From: MPNP01 sp965116235
GTDB lineage: Bacteria; Pseudomonadota; Alphaproteobacteria; Rhodobacterales; Rhodobacteraceae
Length of the DNA stretch: 64,000 nucleotides
Direction: 5' to 3'
NCBI GenBank assembly: GCA_965116235.1
Contig: OZ220496.1
Location: forward strand, 620,001-684,000
The translations under genes and the position numbers were made by a program. The notes under the pieces are model-generated. The model ran no database searches. It had not been told where the DNA came from and was given only the letters and a program-made list of their open reading frames with translations. Numbering within the stretch: the first letter of the stretch is position 1; every line of letters starts with the position of its first letter. Of the stretch, positions 1 to 9,131 are shown piece by piece.

Positions 1-138
1 TTGCAAGCTGGACGTAATCACCGCGAATGAAAACTGCTGCAGAGCCTGCTGCCCGGTTTGACAGCGATTCATTTGAACAGAGAAAACGACGACGAGAAAT
101 TCCCCTCCTTTAGGGACAACACTTCATCCTCGCAGGAG

Positions 139-363
139 CTAAGAACATGCATATCTGCTCCACTCAGGTGAATTAATGTACCACGCAACACTCTCTCCTG
201 AATTTGCTGCTGTGACTTTTGATCCCCCTTCCGCATGTATCTTCATTCCTGTTTTCATATTCTTCGATGCCTCTCTATCCGCGAGATATTTCACGAAATC
301 GACAAGCACTCGAAGATTGCTGTCTTCAAATTCGTCAATGTCTGCAATCAGATCGCCTTGCAT
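139..363 (-). CDS. Small hypothetical protein (74 aa)
   Basis: I do not recognise this protein. It is acidic at the N-terminus and has neither a signal peptide nor a membrane segment. Its ATG overlaps the last codons of the upstream small membrane-protein gene, which suggests translational coupling. A GAGGG stretch lies about 20 nt upstream, too far for a standard ribosome site. It could be a chance ORF, but its composition is protein-like and the plus-strand ORFs over it look like shadows. Confidence 0.4.
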   Translation of the reverse strand: MQGDLIADIDEFEDSNLRVLVDFVKYLADREASKNMKTGMKIHAEGGSKVTAANSGESVAWYINSPEWSRYACS

Positions 364-680
364 GCGTCAATTGCTTTTGAGCCCTCAACTAAGCTTATCT
401 TGTCTCTAAAGCAAGTGCGACCAAGCGGAATCGTCGCTTCCATTTGCTTTTTGGTTTCGAAATACCCATCGACGGCAACCAAGGGCACCGTATCTCGACA
501 TTCGGCGTTTCGAATCTCGTATCCTGGATGCATGCGTCTCTCATGATTATCGTGAAGACTCTGAGCGTCAATTTCACTTGCCACGCACATGGCTAGCATA
601 AGTGCTACCAAAAGCGTCAGTGGCAACAGCATTGGTGCCGTAAGGGCCATTAACACGACAATAAGAATCGCGATGATCAT
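348..680 (-). CDS. Small membrane-anchored hypothetical protein (110 aa)
   Basis: The start was chosen at the ATG preceded by AGGAAGGAAGTGAA, a strong ribosome site, rather than at an upstream in-frame ATG. The first ~28 residues (MIIAILIVVLMALTAP...) form one hydrophobic segment, either a signal anchor or an uncleaved signal peptide. A ~75-residue polar domain with three cysteines follows and would lie in the periplasm. No family is recognised. It overlaps the next ORF by about 16 nt, so the two probably form a small operon. Confidence 0.5.
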   Translation of the reverse strand: MIIAILIVVLMALTAPMLLPLTLLVALMLAMCVASEIDAQSLHDNHERRMHPGYEIRNAECRDTVPLVAVDGYFETKKQMEATIPLGRTCFRDKISLVEGSKAIDACKAI

Positions 681-1032
681 TTCACTTCCTTCCTGGATTT
701 TATCTTGACGGTTCATTTTCGCATGCAAATGCTTGCGCCCAATTTTTGCTCCTCTGTCTTGCGAGGCTTTTGTATGCCCAGGCTTCTTCCAAACTCATTT
801 TCCTCCGGCTGACTCAAATGGTGTTGTGTGCACCCCGCTAGAACGTCCTGAAGACAGAGCATTGATCGTGGTTCATATCACATATATACTAAACACCGGA
901 ATCGTTCTGGGTATTCAATTTGCCATTGTACTCTTGTCTCGGTCGGCGAGTTGTACCTTGACATGGCCGTGATCGCACCTTATCATTCTACATGCCACAA
1001 TTCGTCGCACGACCCATATCGAAGAGGTGCCT
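681..1032. other. Intergenic region
   Basis: This region separates the minus-strand small genes from the plus-strand ATPase. It should contain divergent promoters, but I see no convincing promoter pair, hairpin or RNA gene. The short ORFs here lack ribosome sites. Confidence 0.4.
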
Positions 1033-2745
1033 ATGACTCGGCAATTCCAGCCCGTCGCGCTTCGGCGATTCCTGCGAGCCGACGACCGTCGTCTCAACCC
1101 CTTTTTTGTTGGGCGCAACCGCATCATCGACGATATCATGTGTATCGCCCAAGATGTCGCTGCTCATGATCCACAACGCGACCCTGCTGCACCAGGCGAG
1201 GGTCGGACTCAGTTAATCCAAGGGCCACCGGGCATAGGCAAAACGTCGCTTTTGCGCACCATTCAAGAGCGCTGTATTCAAGAGTTAAAGGAGAGTACCG
1301 ACCGTCGCCACCGCGTCATTCCGGTTCTTATAACGGATCCCAAGGAACTGTCTAGGGAACATGTGGGGCGTCATATCACACAGACTATCGAGGAGATTCA
1401 CGATCGCCTCGGCAATCGAGAGGCACGAGCCTTTGTACGCAATGTTCTCGGCGCTGTGCAATCTGTCACCGTTCTCGGTGTCGGCTTTCAGCGAGCACCA
1501 AAGAACGACGGTGGTACCGATATACCAGTCATTCCGACCGGGTGCTCCATTCTGCTGATGATCGACGAAATCCAGACCATCGATCCCACTCCTAACGGCC
1601 CCGCTGCACGGATACTACAGTTTTTGGAAGGGGGCAGCAAGGGCCAACCTATTCTACCAATTCTGGCAGGTCTATCCAACAGCCGTGACATTCTCGATAG
1701 CATCGGACTTTCTCGCACGGCCAGTCAATCCGTTCACTCCATCTCGTCTTTGTCAAAAGCGGAGGTAGCCAAGGCGGTCCAACTCTATATCAAGCATTTC
1801 GGCATCACGGCCACGCATACCACGTGTGAGCGCTGGGTTCGTACCCTGGGCCGCTGGTCTAAGGGCTGGCCCAAGCATCTGCAAAACGGGTTGGCCGTTC
1901 TTGGCGAGAATCTGTTGACCGAGAACGGAGAGCTTGATCGGGTCGACATGATGATAACCCAGATGCAAGCCGTCGAGCGGCGTATTGATTATTACTGGAC
2001 CCGTTTTGGAACTTTTCGGCGACGACCTGCTCTGATCGGTCAGATCATGGCCCATCTCGGCACCGAAGCGGTGTCGCAAGACGCCATCGAAATGGCTATC
2101 CGTTCCGTCATGCAGATGGAGGCGTGGCGTGGCGTGGCTGCTCCTAAATTTGACGATATGCTCCGACGTGGTCTCATTGATGAGATTATGGACGAGGATG
2201 TTCTTTATGCATGTCCCGTTCCATCCTTGCGTTCGTTTGCTGTTGCCCATACAGGGACCCCACTCCATCTTGCAGCGCTGCGCGGGCGAGTGGACCGCGT
2301 ATCGGACCGGCTAGCCGAAGGAATTGAAGGGAATGTCCGTGACAGCTGGGGACGAACACCTCTTCATCTTGCAGCGCAGGAGAACTGGCCTGACATCATC
2401 ACGGTTTTGCTTGCTAATGGTACCGAACGAGATGCAGTCGATCAGTGGGGACGCACGCCTCTTCACCTTGCCGCCAAGGAAGATGCCGAGGACAGCATCC
2501 GTGCATTACTGGCAGCCCACGCCCCCACACATCGGATCGATGTGCATGGCGAAACGCCTCTCCATTATGCTGCCCGCGCCGACTGCGACAGAGCTGTTGC
2601 CATTCTGCTCGCAACTGGAGCCAAGTTCAATGCATGCAATCAGACAGGGCAGACGCCCGCGGATTTAGCACCTCTGAATTCCATTAGTCGCCGCCTGCTG
2701 GAAAAGGCTGTTACGGACGCCAATCCCAAAGTACCCAGAGCGTAG
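1033..2745 (+). CDS. AAA/STAND-type ATPase with C-terminal ankyrin repeats
   Basis: A 570-residue protein. The ATG was chosen over a GTG two codons earlier because GAAGAGGTG sits at the right distance. An Orc/STAND-like NTPase core runs from about residue 25 to 380: the NPFFVGR motif, Walker A GPPGIGKTS near 64-72, Walker B ILLMIDEIQ near 174-182, and a sensor-like LAGLSNSRD near 212. A helical and winged-helix-like segment follows. Residues ~408-560 hold four to five ankyrin repeats (TPLHLAA repeated). There is no signal peptide, so it is cytoplasmic. Ankyrin repeats suggest that it senses or binds a protein. NTPase-plus-repeat architectures occur in antiviral STAND proteins and regulators, but I see no effector domain. 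A decayed relative lies near 30 kb. Confidence 0.8.
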   Translation: MTRQFQPVALRRFLRADDRRLNPFFVGRNRIIDDIMCIAQDVAAHDPQRDPAAPGEGRTQLIQGPPGIGKTSLLRTIQERCIQELKESTDRRHRVIPVLITDPKELSREHVGRHITQTIEEIHDRLGNREARAFVRNVLGAVQSVTVLGVGFQRAPKNDGGTDIPVIPTGCSILLMIDEIQTIDPTPNGPAARILQFLEGGSKGQPILPILAGLSNSRDILDSIGLSRTASQSVHSISSLSKAEVAKAVQLYIKHFGITATHTTCERWVRTLGRWSKGWPKHLQNGLAVLGENLLTENGELDRVDMMITQMQAVERRIDYYWTRFGTFRRRPALIGQIMAHLGTEAVSQDAIEMAIRSVMQMEAWRGVAAPKFDDMLRRGLIDEIMDEDVLYACPVPSLRSFAVAHTGTPLHLAALRGRVDRVSDRLAEGIEGNVRDSWGRTPLHLAAQENWPDIITVLLANGTERDAVDQWGRTPLHLAAKEDAEDSIRALLAAHAPTHRIDVHGETPLHYAARADCDRAVAILLATGAKFNACNQTGQTPADLAPLNSISRRLLEKAVTDANPKVPRA

Positions 2746-3186
2746 AGATGTCGTTTGAATGACTCGCATGAAGGCAAAGCACCTGCCATAAATGTAAGGT
2801 CAATCAGGCAAAGTTGCAGGGCGGGCATTGCCAACCTCCGACCCGCTCAGCACTTTAGCCAGCTGATTCCGTTGACCAATCACCGGAAAATTACCGCTCA
2901 TCCCCGCATGGGCGGGGAACATGTCGCCCACTGCACCATGCGACCGAGAATATCGGCAAGAATGAGGCACTCGGCAAGCACAAGAATCCAGAACTTGTCG
3001 GCGGCGAGGATGAGGAAGCATCAGATGGTGTCAGCCTGCGTGCCCGTGGGCAAGCCATTCAGGGTTCAAGTCCGCCGTCGACCACTGACAGGGGGGCTAC
3101 CGTATGCACACATCTTTTCCCGCTTGCATAATTGGTTCGTGAAATTTGCCGTTTGTCCTGTTGATTCTATCTTCTGTCTTGTGTTT
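2746..3186. other. Non-coding region with CRISPR-like hairpin
   Basis: No convincing gene. The one long ORF (from 2755) lacks coding character and a ribosome site. A CRISPR-repeat-like hairpin lies inside (annotated separately). Near 3057 there is a GGTTCAAGTCC string resembling a tRNA T-loop, but its flanks do not pair. Confidence 0.4.
2895..2921. repeat. Single type I-E CRISPR-repeat-like hairpin
   Basis: The core CCCCGC-ATGG-GCGGGG, preceded by TCAT and followed by AAC, matches the usual layout of type I-E (Ecoli-type) repeats read on the complementary strand. No second copy lies at the expected ~61-bp spacing on either side, and no cas gene is in the window. A diverged copy in the same orientation lies at 4588-4615, beyond the broken transposase. 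It may be a relict of an array or an unrelated palindromic repeat. Confidence 0.4.
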
Positions 3187-4355
3187 ACAGGGGGGGGGAG
3201 GAGTAGATATGCACAACTCGAGTTCGCATTTTGGTGATCGTCGTTTGGATCCGGCCGAACGGTTTTTTCATGATCGTCTTGTCAAGGTCGGTCCGCGTGG
3301 TGTTTCGGTTCGGGGTGTCGGTGGCCATCGCACTGGCGAAGTCCGCTGGGGCCGGTTTTTGAGGAATGAGAAAGTGACCGTGAAAAAGATTGTCGACAAG
3401 GCGACCATGAGCACGTCTGGGCGCGTGGATGGTCTCCCTATTCTGGCGATTCAAGACACGACGAGCTTTCGGGATGACGGGTCGGGAAACAGCCTTGTCG
3501 GTCCTGCCACGATCGCGGTGAAGGCCGAACAGGGCACGTTGCTCGGCGCGGTCGACATGCAGCTGATTGAACGCTCTGGCGGCGGCCCGAAGCCGCCCCG
3601 AAACCGCCCGCTTCGCGACAAGGAAAGCCACCGCGGGCTGGAAGCCATGCCAACAAGCGCCACCGTTCTGGACACGGCGGCGCATGTCACGGTGGTCGCC
3701 GACCGGGAAGCGGACATCTTCGAGATGTTCGCCGGCCGCCCGGACGGCGTGGACGTGCGGATCCGGGCGTCCCATGCCGCTGTCTTTGCGATGACACCGG
3801 CAGGCTCTTTTCCAGCCTTGAAGGCCGGCCGCAGCCGGAGCATACGGTCGCGTTGCCCGCGCGACCCGGGCCAAAGAAGCGCACGGCCCGCATGGGCGTA
3901 CGTTTCGCGTGCGTGACCCTCAAGCACCCCGAAAACAGACCGATGGAACCCGGTGTTCCCGCCCGCCAGACCGTTTCCATCGTCGAGGCGTGGGAAATCG
4001 ACCCGCCCGCCGGCGTGCGGCCGGCCCATTGGCGCCTGCTGACCAGCCATCGGGTCGAAACGTTCGAACAGGCACGATGGATCACGCAACTCTACCGTCG
4101 GCGCTGGGTCATTGAACAGGTTTTCCGGACCATCAAGACCCAAGGCTTCGACATCGAAAACGTGTCGGTGGAACCCGCATCCACGGGGCTCGCTGGCCTT
4201 TGCGGCCGGGGTGTGCGCCCGTCTCGGCGGCGGGACCGGATATTATGGAAAACCGGGCCCGGTGGTCATGTTGCGCGGGTTGTATCAATTCCGGGCCATC
4301 CAACTCGGATATGGCATCGCTGGAAATGTGTGAATCGAGTAGGACAGGGGGGGGG
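3187..4355 (+). mobile_element. Decayed IS4-type insertion sequence
   Basis: The element is defined by its broken transposase. Both flanks carry the same string, ACA followed by nine G, in direct orientation (3187-3198 and 4344-4355); a third identical string lies at 46230-46241. I could not find terminal inverted repeats, so the boundaries are provisional. The element sits between the two CRISPR-like hairpins. Confidence 0.5.
3209..4333 (+). pseudogene. IS4-family transposase, frameshifted and internally deleted
   Basis: Translation starts at the ATG after GGAGGAG. The N-terminal part carries the DDE motifs LAIQDTTS and VVADREADI. Near 3855 the frame shifts. The second segment carries the complete IS4 signature Y-x2-R-x3-E-x6-K (YRRRWVIEQVFRTIK). 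Shortly after, the frame shifts again to a tail reading SLAFAAGVCARLGG...YYGKPGPVVMLRGL, typical of the C-terminus of this family. The stretch normally found between signature and tail is missing, so about 200 bp are deleted. It cannot make a functional transposase. Confidence 0.8.
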
Positions 4356-4368
4356 TAACGGGATATGA

Positions 4369-4682
4369 TTTCAGCGATAGTCAAGGCCTGTAATAGACAC
4401 GGGGGCGTACCACATAAGACGGTTCGCTGAAACCCGGTCGGTCCAGTCATGATAACAGTCGATTCGCCGGTTCCGCATTCCTCTAGGCCGCGGTTCGTTG
4501 TCGAATGGACTAGAGACGGCGACCGGGGGCGGGGACGAATTCACAACCTCTCGGGCCGGATGATCTAGCGACCGGCGGCCAATCAGTAGTTCATCTCCGC
4601 ACTGGTGGGGAACGCGTCCCTTTCGTGCCTATTGTGTTGTATCTGTGTCGTTTTGAGCAACTATTTTTTACAGTGAGCTGCT
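4369..4682. other. Non-coding region with second CRISPR-like hairpin
   Basis: About 310 bp between the broken transposase and the convergent DUF4406-like gene. It contains the hairpin described at 4588-4615. No other feature was seen. Confidence 0.4.
4588..4615. repeat. Diverged CRISPR-repeat-like hairpin
   Basis: The pattern TTCATCTCCGC...GTGGGGAAC matches the 2895 hairpin and type I-E repeats in order and orientation. Its stem pairs through two G-U wobbles in RNA. It is a single copy with no adjacent spacer-repeat periodicity. Confidence 0.35.
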
Positions 4683-5204
4683 TCAGACCTTCCTACGAGT
4701 ACCCATTTTCTCACCTTTATCGTCATATGACCATGTGTCTTCATCACGCCATTGAGCCGTGCGGGGCACATTGAACGGACCCTCCAGCCAGCGGCCCGAA
4801 CGACTTATCCATCTATACCGGTTGATTGTTTCCTTGACAATGTACGGTCTAAATTGCGGAAGCCAAATGGCCTTTGCCAGATGGTATTCCAATGATGCTC
4901 CGCTTGAAACCTTCCATCCCGGAAGCATCACCTGTGCCTGTGCATGTTTGCAGATGAACTCGAAGGTGAACAACATGGCATGGCGCCATTCCGTGTCTCG
5001 GCTGATCTGTTCAACGGGATTGAAGACATTGACATTGAGACGGTCGCGCAAGTCCCTTGCCACGATGCAGAACAAGTTGATCTGTTCCGGTGTGGCATTG
5101 CTTATGGGTCCGCTCAAGTGAACGTTTATCATTGGGTTGCCCTTGCCTGCATTTTCTGTCTTTCTGTCCTTGTAGGGAAAGTTGATCAGGTTCATGGCGG
5201 TCAT
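4683..5204 (-). CDS. DUF4406-like (nucleoside deoxyribosyltransferase-like) protein
   Basis: 173 residues. The ATG follows GGAGAG. From about residue 26 the protein reads INVHLSGPIS, then VFNP, EWRHAML, and LPGW-x-SSGAS-x-E. This is the order of motifs in DUF4406 and related nucleoside 2-deoxyribosyltransferase-fold proteins, which are common in phages and accessory DNA. The 25-residue N-terminal extension is unusual; an internal ATG just before INVHLSGP is an alternative start. Substrate unknown. It lies immediately downstream of two minus-strand genes and may be co-transcribed with them. Confidence 0.65.
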   Translation of the reverse strand: MTAMNLINFPYKDRKTENAGKGNPMINVHLSGPISNATPEQINLFCIVARDLRDRLNVNVFNPVEQISRDTEWRHAMLFTFEFICKHAQAQVMLPGWKVSSGASLEYHLAKAIWLPQFRPYIVKETINRYRWISRSGRWLEGPFNVPRTAQWRDEDTWSYDDKGEKMGTRRKV

Positions 5205-5232
5205 AGGAACTCTCCATAATCAAAGTGGGCGG

Positions 5233-5439
5233 TTATGAAGTTAGGCGGGCGGTTGCCCGGACTTCTGCCAGTATGACATTTCTTATCTGGGATATGGGGC
5301 AGGCATAAGTCCGGGCAAGGGCATTGGCAGGGTCGGCATAGGACCTGCCCCGCTTCTTAATGTCCTTCTTGCTTTCTAGCTGGATGGTATTGTCGGTCAG
5401 GCGGGAGTCGTATCGCACTCCCACAAAGTCATCGGGCAA
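5233..5439 (-). CDS. Hypothetical basic protein, start uncertain
   Basis: This open frame continues past the stop of the coiled-coil gene in another frame and ends just before the DUF4406-like gene. Its sequence (DDFVGVRYDSRL, KKDIKKRGRSY, PANALARTYACP) looks protein-like. The start given is a TTG after AGGGAG; the frame is open further upstream inside the coiled-coil gene. It may be a separate small gene or a C-terminal part separated from the upstream gene by a frameshift. No family recognised. Confidence 0.35.
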   Translation of the reverse strand: MPDDFVGVRYDSRLTDNTIQLESKKDIKKRGRSYADPANALARTYACPISQIRNVILAEVRATARLTS

Positions 5440-5494
5440 CTGCTCCCTATGGTGGTGGTAGAACTCGCCCGATGATTGTATCCCAATGATCCGG

Positions 5495-6223
5495 TCAGTC
5501 AGACGGCTTTTTCTCCTGACTTTGACGTTCCAGAATGCGATCACGGAGTTGAAGGGCGATAACTTCAACAGTCTCATACCAACTGATGCCATTCTGGTAG
5601 GCGCTGTCCTTTATTCGGCTTTCTACCTCACCCGTCGGCTTCCAATCGAAAATGTAGTCAAAACACATGGCCTGCACGTCGTAAGGGGACTTATCCTTGG
5701 CTTCAGGCCAAACGTCCGGCAACAGGACTTCCACGATCACGGGTGCGTTGATCTCTTGGGACACTCGGTGACCCAGCTCTGAGAGCCTTCTGGGACTCTT
5801 CGATTCCGCTGTTTTCGAAAGGTCTTGGATTTGCAAACTTCGCACGACCCGATTTGTTTGATTCAAAATCTCAGACATATTGTCCATTCTCAGGTCCATC
5901 TTGGATATTCGCCCATCCATTTTGGACATTCGCTCGTCCATCTTAAATATTCGCTCGTCCATTCGGTCCATTCTTTGGTCCATCTTGGACATTCGCTCGT
6001 CCATCCGGTCTATCCTTTGGTCCATCCTCTTTTCAAAACGATCCAGCCTCTGGTCCATCCCTTTTTCAAAACGGTCCAGCCTTTGATCAATCCGATCAAT
6101 GAACTTCGTAAAGGATTTTCGGTCATGGTTGACTTCATTGTACCAACTGACAGCGTAGAACATTATCGTCAGGACAGCCAGAATGGCTATGATCCATGTC
6201 GCGGGGTTGATGTATTCATGCAT
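5495..6223 (-). CDS. Membrane-anchored heptad-repeat coiled-coil protein
   Basis: 242 residues. One transmembrane helix lies near residues 8-28 (PATWIIAILAVLTIMFYAV). It is followed by about 90 residues of near-perfect heptads (DQRLDRFEK, DQRMDRMDER, KMDERMS) that should form a long coiled coil. The C-terminal ~100 residues form a different domain of unknown family (VIVEVLLPDVWPEA..., FDYIFDWKPTGEV). The repeat is also visible in the DNA as 21-bp units near 5870-6110, so unit number could change by slippage. Topology suggests a cytoplasmic sensor or scaffold tethered to the inner membrane. Confidence 0.65.
   Translation of the reverse strand: MHEYINPATWIIAILAVLTIMFYAVSWYNEVNHDRKSFTKFIDRIDQRLDRFEKGMDQRLDRFEKRMDQRIDRMDERMSKMDQRMDRMDERIFKMDERMSKMDGRISKMDLRMDNMSEILNQTNRVVRSLQIQDLSKTAESKSPRRLSELGHRVSQEINAPVIVEVLLPDVWPEAKDKSPYDVQAMCFDYIFDWKPTGEVESRIKDSAYQNGISWYETVEVIALQLRDRILERQSQEKKPSD
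5870..6110. repeat. 21-bp coding tandem repeat (heptad units)
   Basis: Imperfect 21-bp units, recognisable by recurring TTCGCTCGTCCAT and TTTGGTCCAT words, each encode seven residues of the coiled coil in the overlapping minus-strand gene. They are diverged enough to be stable but still offer in-frame length variation. Confidence 0.6.
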
Positions 6224-6597
6224 GTGTGTGTTCCTCTTTCACAGATGGTTGAAAGATAACATTGAGGCCTCGCTTTTTCAAGGACAAGATCAAGTCAGCT
6301 GATAGATCGGTCAAATTGACACAGTTCGTTCCCTCATGGGCAGGGGGAATAGCAAGAACTGAAGGCAACCCCTAAGTCGCGCCGATATCGTTATTGCAGT
6401 ATGGAGTCACAACGCCAAAGGCTGGGAAAGGGAAGCAACCAACTAAAGAACGAACTTCAGTGATGCGCAGAAAGTTTTTCCCATGTCGAGTTGAACCTCT
6501 TTATTTTGAACTCAAATTAGTGGCATGGATCGGGCGTAGCAATACCACATCACATCGACAATAGTACCAAATCGGAACTGCAAACGCTTGGAGATTG
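6224..6597. other. Divergent intergenic region upstream of pckA
   Basis: This should hold the promoters for the coiled-coil gene (minus) and pckA (plus). I see no clear sigma-70 pair, riboswitch or terminator. Confidence 0.35.
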
Positions 6598-8196
6598 ATG
6601 ATACAGGTATTGACCCGCCGGCAGGTTGAACTCAATGATGGCAACTCTTGCACAGTGGGGCTCGCCAGTCGTAACTGTGCCATGCCTGTTCTCATGGAAC
6701 GGTCCATCCTCAAAGGTGAATCCCAGCTCGGATGGGGCGGGACGGTCCTGACATACACCGGCAAACATACCGGGCGCTCGCCAAAAGACAAGCTGACAGT
6801 CAACTCGTCCTCTCGCGTCGAACAGGATGTCTTCTGGGGAAACAACCAACCCTTGGACAAAGATCAGTATGCTTCGTTCAAATCGGATTTCTTTGCAGCT
6901 CTTTCGGAAACCGAAGTGTTCATTCAGGATGTATTTGCCTGTCGAGACACAAACCATCAAGTCAAGGTCCGTTTCATCAATGGTCTGGCATGGCATTCTG
7001 CCTTTGTTCAAAACATGTTCATCATGCCACCCCATAATGAACTCGAACGATTTGTTCCCGACTGGGTCGTGATCAATCTACCTGAATTCAAGGCCAATCC
7101 TCAGAACCATGGCACAATGTCGGAGACAGCCATAGTCATGCACCTTGAAGAGCGGATGGTGCTGATCTGCAACACGAACTATGCAGGAGAAAACAAGAAG
7201 TCCGTATTCAGTTTTCTGAACTACTCACTACCGCGCAAGAACGTCCTTACAATGCACTGCTCGGCCAACCACGCTCACGATGATCCCTCTGATTCAGCAC
7301 TGTTTTTTGGCTTGTCTGGCACTGGCAAGACGACCCTTTCCACTGACCCTAATCGTACCATCGTGGGTGATGATGAGCATGGATGGTCCAATGATGGCAT
7401 ATTTAACATAGAGGGTGGCATCTATGCCAAGACCCATGGACTGAACCCCATTGACGAGCCTGAGATATACGGTACGACCTCCATGTTTGGCACCGTCATC
7501 GAAAATGCAGTTTATGACCCCATATCCAAGGAAATTGATTTTGAGGATGTCAGCGTTTCGGAAAATTCCCGTTGTGCCTTCTCGATTGAAAAAATCCCCA
7601 ACGTATCGCCGACGGGAACGGCCGGACATCCGAGAAACATCTTCTTTTTGACTTGCGATGCTTTTGGCGTGCTCCCGCCAATTTCCTGTCTCACTCCCGC
7701 GCAGGCGATGTACCACTTTTTGTCAGGCTTTACGGCCAAGGTTGCCGGCACGGAACAGGGAATCAAGGAACCTCAACCGTCTTTCTCCACTTGCTTTGGC
7801 AAACCGTTCCTTCCTCTGTCACCAGTCGTCTACGGCAATCTGTTCCGAGACAAAATCAGACGACACGGATCGAAATGCTGGCTGATCAACACAGGCTGGA
7901 CCGGAGGCGGATATGGCACTGGCAAGCGAATTTCCATCAAGTTGACCCGAGCCCTCCTGACCGCTGCATTGAGTGGGAAGCTGGGTAACGCCGAATTTTG
8001 CATTGACCCCAACTTCGGTTTGCGCATTCCGCTTTCGGTCGGCGGGATACCGGCTCAAATGCTAAATCCGAGAGAGGCTTGGAAGGATCGAATGGCTTAC
8101 GACAGGGCCGCCCACGAACTTGTGGAGAAGTTTAGAGACAACTTCAAGCAATTTGAATCTTTGGTTGATGAAGGCGTTCGACAGGAGATGATCTGA
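6598..8196 (+). CDS. pckA: Phosphoenolpyruvate carboxykinase (ATP)
   Basis: 532 residues, the family's usual length. It catalyses oxaloacetate + ATP to phosphoenolpyruvate + CO2 + ADP, the entry step of gluconeogenesis from TCA intermediates, in the cytoplasm. Visible signatures are TGKHTGRSPKDK near the N-terminus, the kinase P-loop GLSGTGKTTLS near residues 239-249, and the downstream DDEHGWS. The start is the ATG after GGAG; an in-frame TTG directly before it is possible. The N-terminus is slightly shorter than in many relatives. It stands alone, with the TauE-like gene convergent downstream. Confidence 0.95.
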   Translation: MIQVLTRRQVELNDGNSCTVGLASRNCAMPVLMERSILKGESQLGWGGTVLTYTGKHTGRSPKDKLTVNSSSRVEQDVFWGNNQPLDKDQYASFKSDFFAALSETEVFIQDVFACRDTNHQVKVRFINGLAWHSAFVQNMFIMPPHNELERFVPDWVVINLPEFKANPQNHGTMSETAIVMHLEERMVLICNTNYAGENKKSVFSFLNYSLPRKNVLTMHCSANHAHDDPSDSALFFGLSGTGKTTLSTDPNRTIVGDDEHGWSNDGIFNIEGGIYAKTHGLNPIDEPEIYGTTSMFGTVIENAVYDPISKEIDFEDVSVSENSRCAFSIEKIPNVSPTGTAGHPRNIFFLTCDAFGVLPPISCLTPAQAMYHFLSGFTAKVAGTEQGIKEPQPSFSTCFGKPFLPLSPVVYGNLFRDKIRRHGSKCWLINTGWTGGGYGTGKRISIKLTRALLTAALSGKLGNAEFCIDPNFGLRIPLSVGGIPAQMLNPREAWKDRMAYDRAAHELVEKFRDNFKQFESLVDEGVRQEMI

Positions 8197-8363
8197 ACTT
8201 CGGATCCGGTGCACCTACCCTCTCAAGCCGCTTTCCCAGAATACACCGTTCAGCGGTCCGAACATGAAGATGCACCCTCAAGGTGGATGCATACACCCAC
8301 TCAAGAGGCTCGGGCCAAAGGTTGCCGACAGGTATCGGTAAATCGGTCATCTTTTGCCAATTA

Positions 8364-9131
8364 TCAGGAAAAACCTTGCATGACCAAATTAAGACCTGCA
8401 ACGGCAAGAACAACATGAACACTTTGGCGAAATCGGGCATTGTCCAATTTTTCGCGCAAGGCAGAACCGAGATACAACCCAGCGACTGACGGTATGATCA
8501 ACCCCAGGGAAACTGGCATGGTTTGGGCATTCAGTACGGCAGTGTTCAAATGGGCCACGATCAGGATGACGGATCCAGCCGAGTAAATCACCCCTTGGGA
8601 CAGAATGTACTCTCTTTTGGTTATGTCCAGGGCCAGAAGGTAGGTCACCACCAAGGGAGCCCAAACACCAGCAAACCCACCGCAAATACCTGCAATCAAA
8701 CCAGTTCCGTACTCCACGTGAACTCTATGGCTTGCAGCAATCTGCAATCGCCATCCCGACAGTTGCAAGACTGCTATCAGGGTAATGGGAATGCCAAGCA
8801 GGAGGTAAAGTGAGGTTTTGGGCAGGATCAGAACAAGCGGGGAGGCAATAAAGAGAAATACACATAAGGTCAGAGTTATTCGAACATATTTGCCAACTGC
8901 CTCCTTTGCCGCTTTCAGGCCAAATTGAAGAAGTTGAGCGACATTGACCGCCAGCAGCGGGAAAATCAGATAAGATACTGCTTGTGCCGGTTCGAACATG
9001 GCCCCAAGACCGCTCATCATGATCATTGGAAAGGCGAAGCCGCACACACCCTTTACAAACCCTGCCATTACCGCAAGCGTGATGGTGGCAACCATAATGG
9101 CAATGTTGAATTCTGCGACAAAAATATCCAT
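8364..9131 (-). CDS. TauE/SafE-family sulfite (or organic anion) exporter
   Basis: 255 residues with seven to eight hydrophobic helices spread over the whole length, the TauE/SafE (TSUP) architecture. GFVKGVCGFAFPMIMMS after the first helix matches the conserved G-x-GGG-like region of the family, and a second similar GLIAGICGGFAGVWAPLVVTYL lies at the start of the second half, reflecting the internal duplication. Members export sulfite or sulfoacetate or move other small anions. With a sulfonate pathway elsewhere in the window, sulfite export is plausible, but substrate is inference. It diverges from mcd. Confidence 0.85.
   Translation of the reverse strand: MDIFVAEFNIAIMVATITLAVMAGFVKGVCGFAFPMIMMSGLGAMFEPAQAVSYLIFPLLAVNVAQLLQFGLKAAKEAVGKYVRITLTLCVFLFIASPLVLILPKTSLYLLLGIPITLIAVLQLSGWRLQIAASHRVHVEYGTGLIAGICGGFAGVWAPLVVTYLLALDITKREYILSQGVIYSAGSVILIVAHLNTAVLNAQTMPVSLGLIIPSVAGLYLGSALREKLDNARFRQSVHVVLAVAGLNLVMQGFS

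Noticed and set aside
3050..3085. Possible tRNA 3' end or attachment site (GGTTCAAGTCC...CCA)
   Set aside because: Only two of five T-stem pairs form and no acceptor, D-arm or anticodon arm is found upstream.
2755..3237. 160-aa plus-strand ORF
   Set aside because: Runs through the CRISPR-like hairpin into the IS; composition not protein-like and no ribosome site.
5825..6259. Plus-strand ORFs rich in HSLVH and RSSI repeats
   Set aside because: The repeats are the complement of the coiled-coil heptads; no ribosome site.
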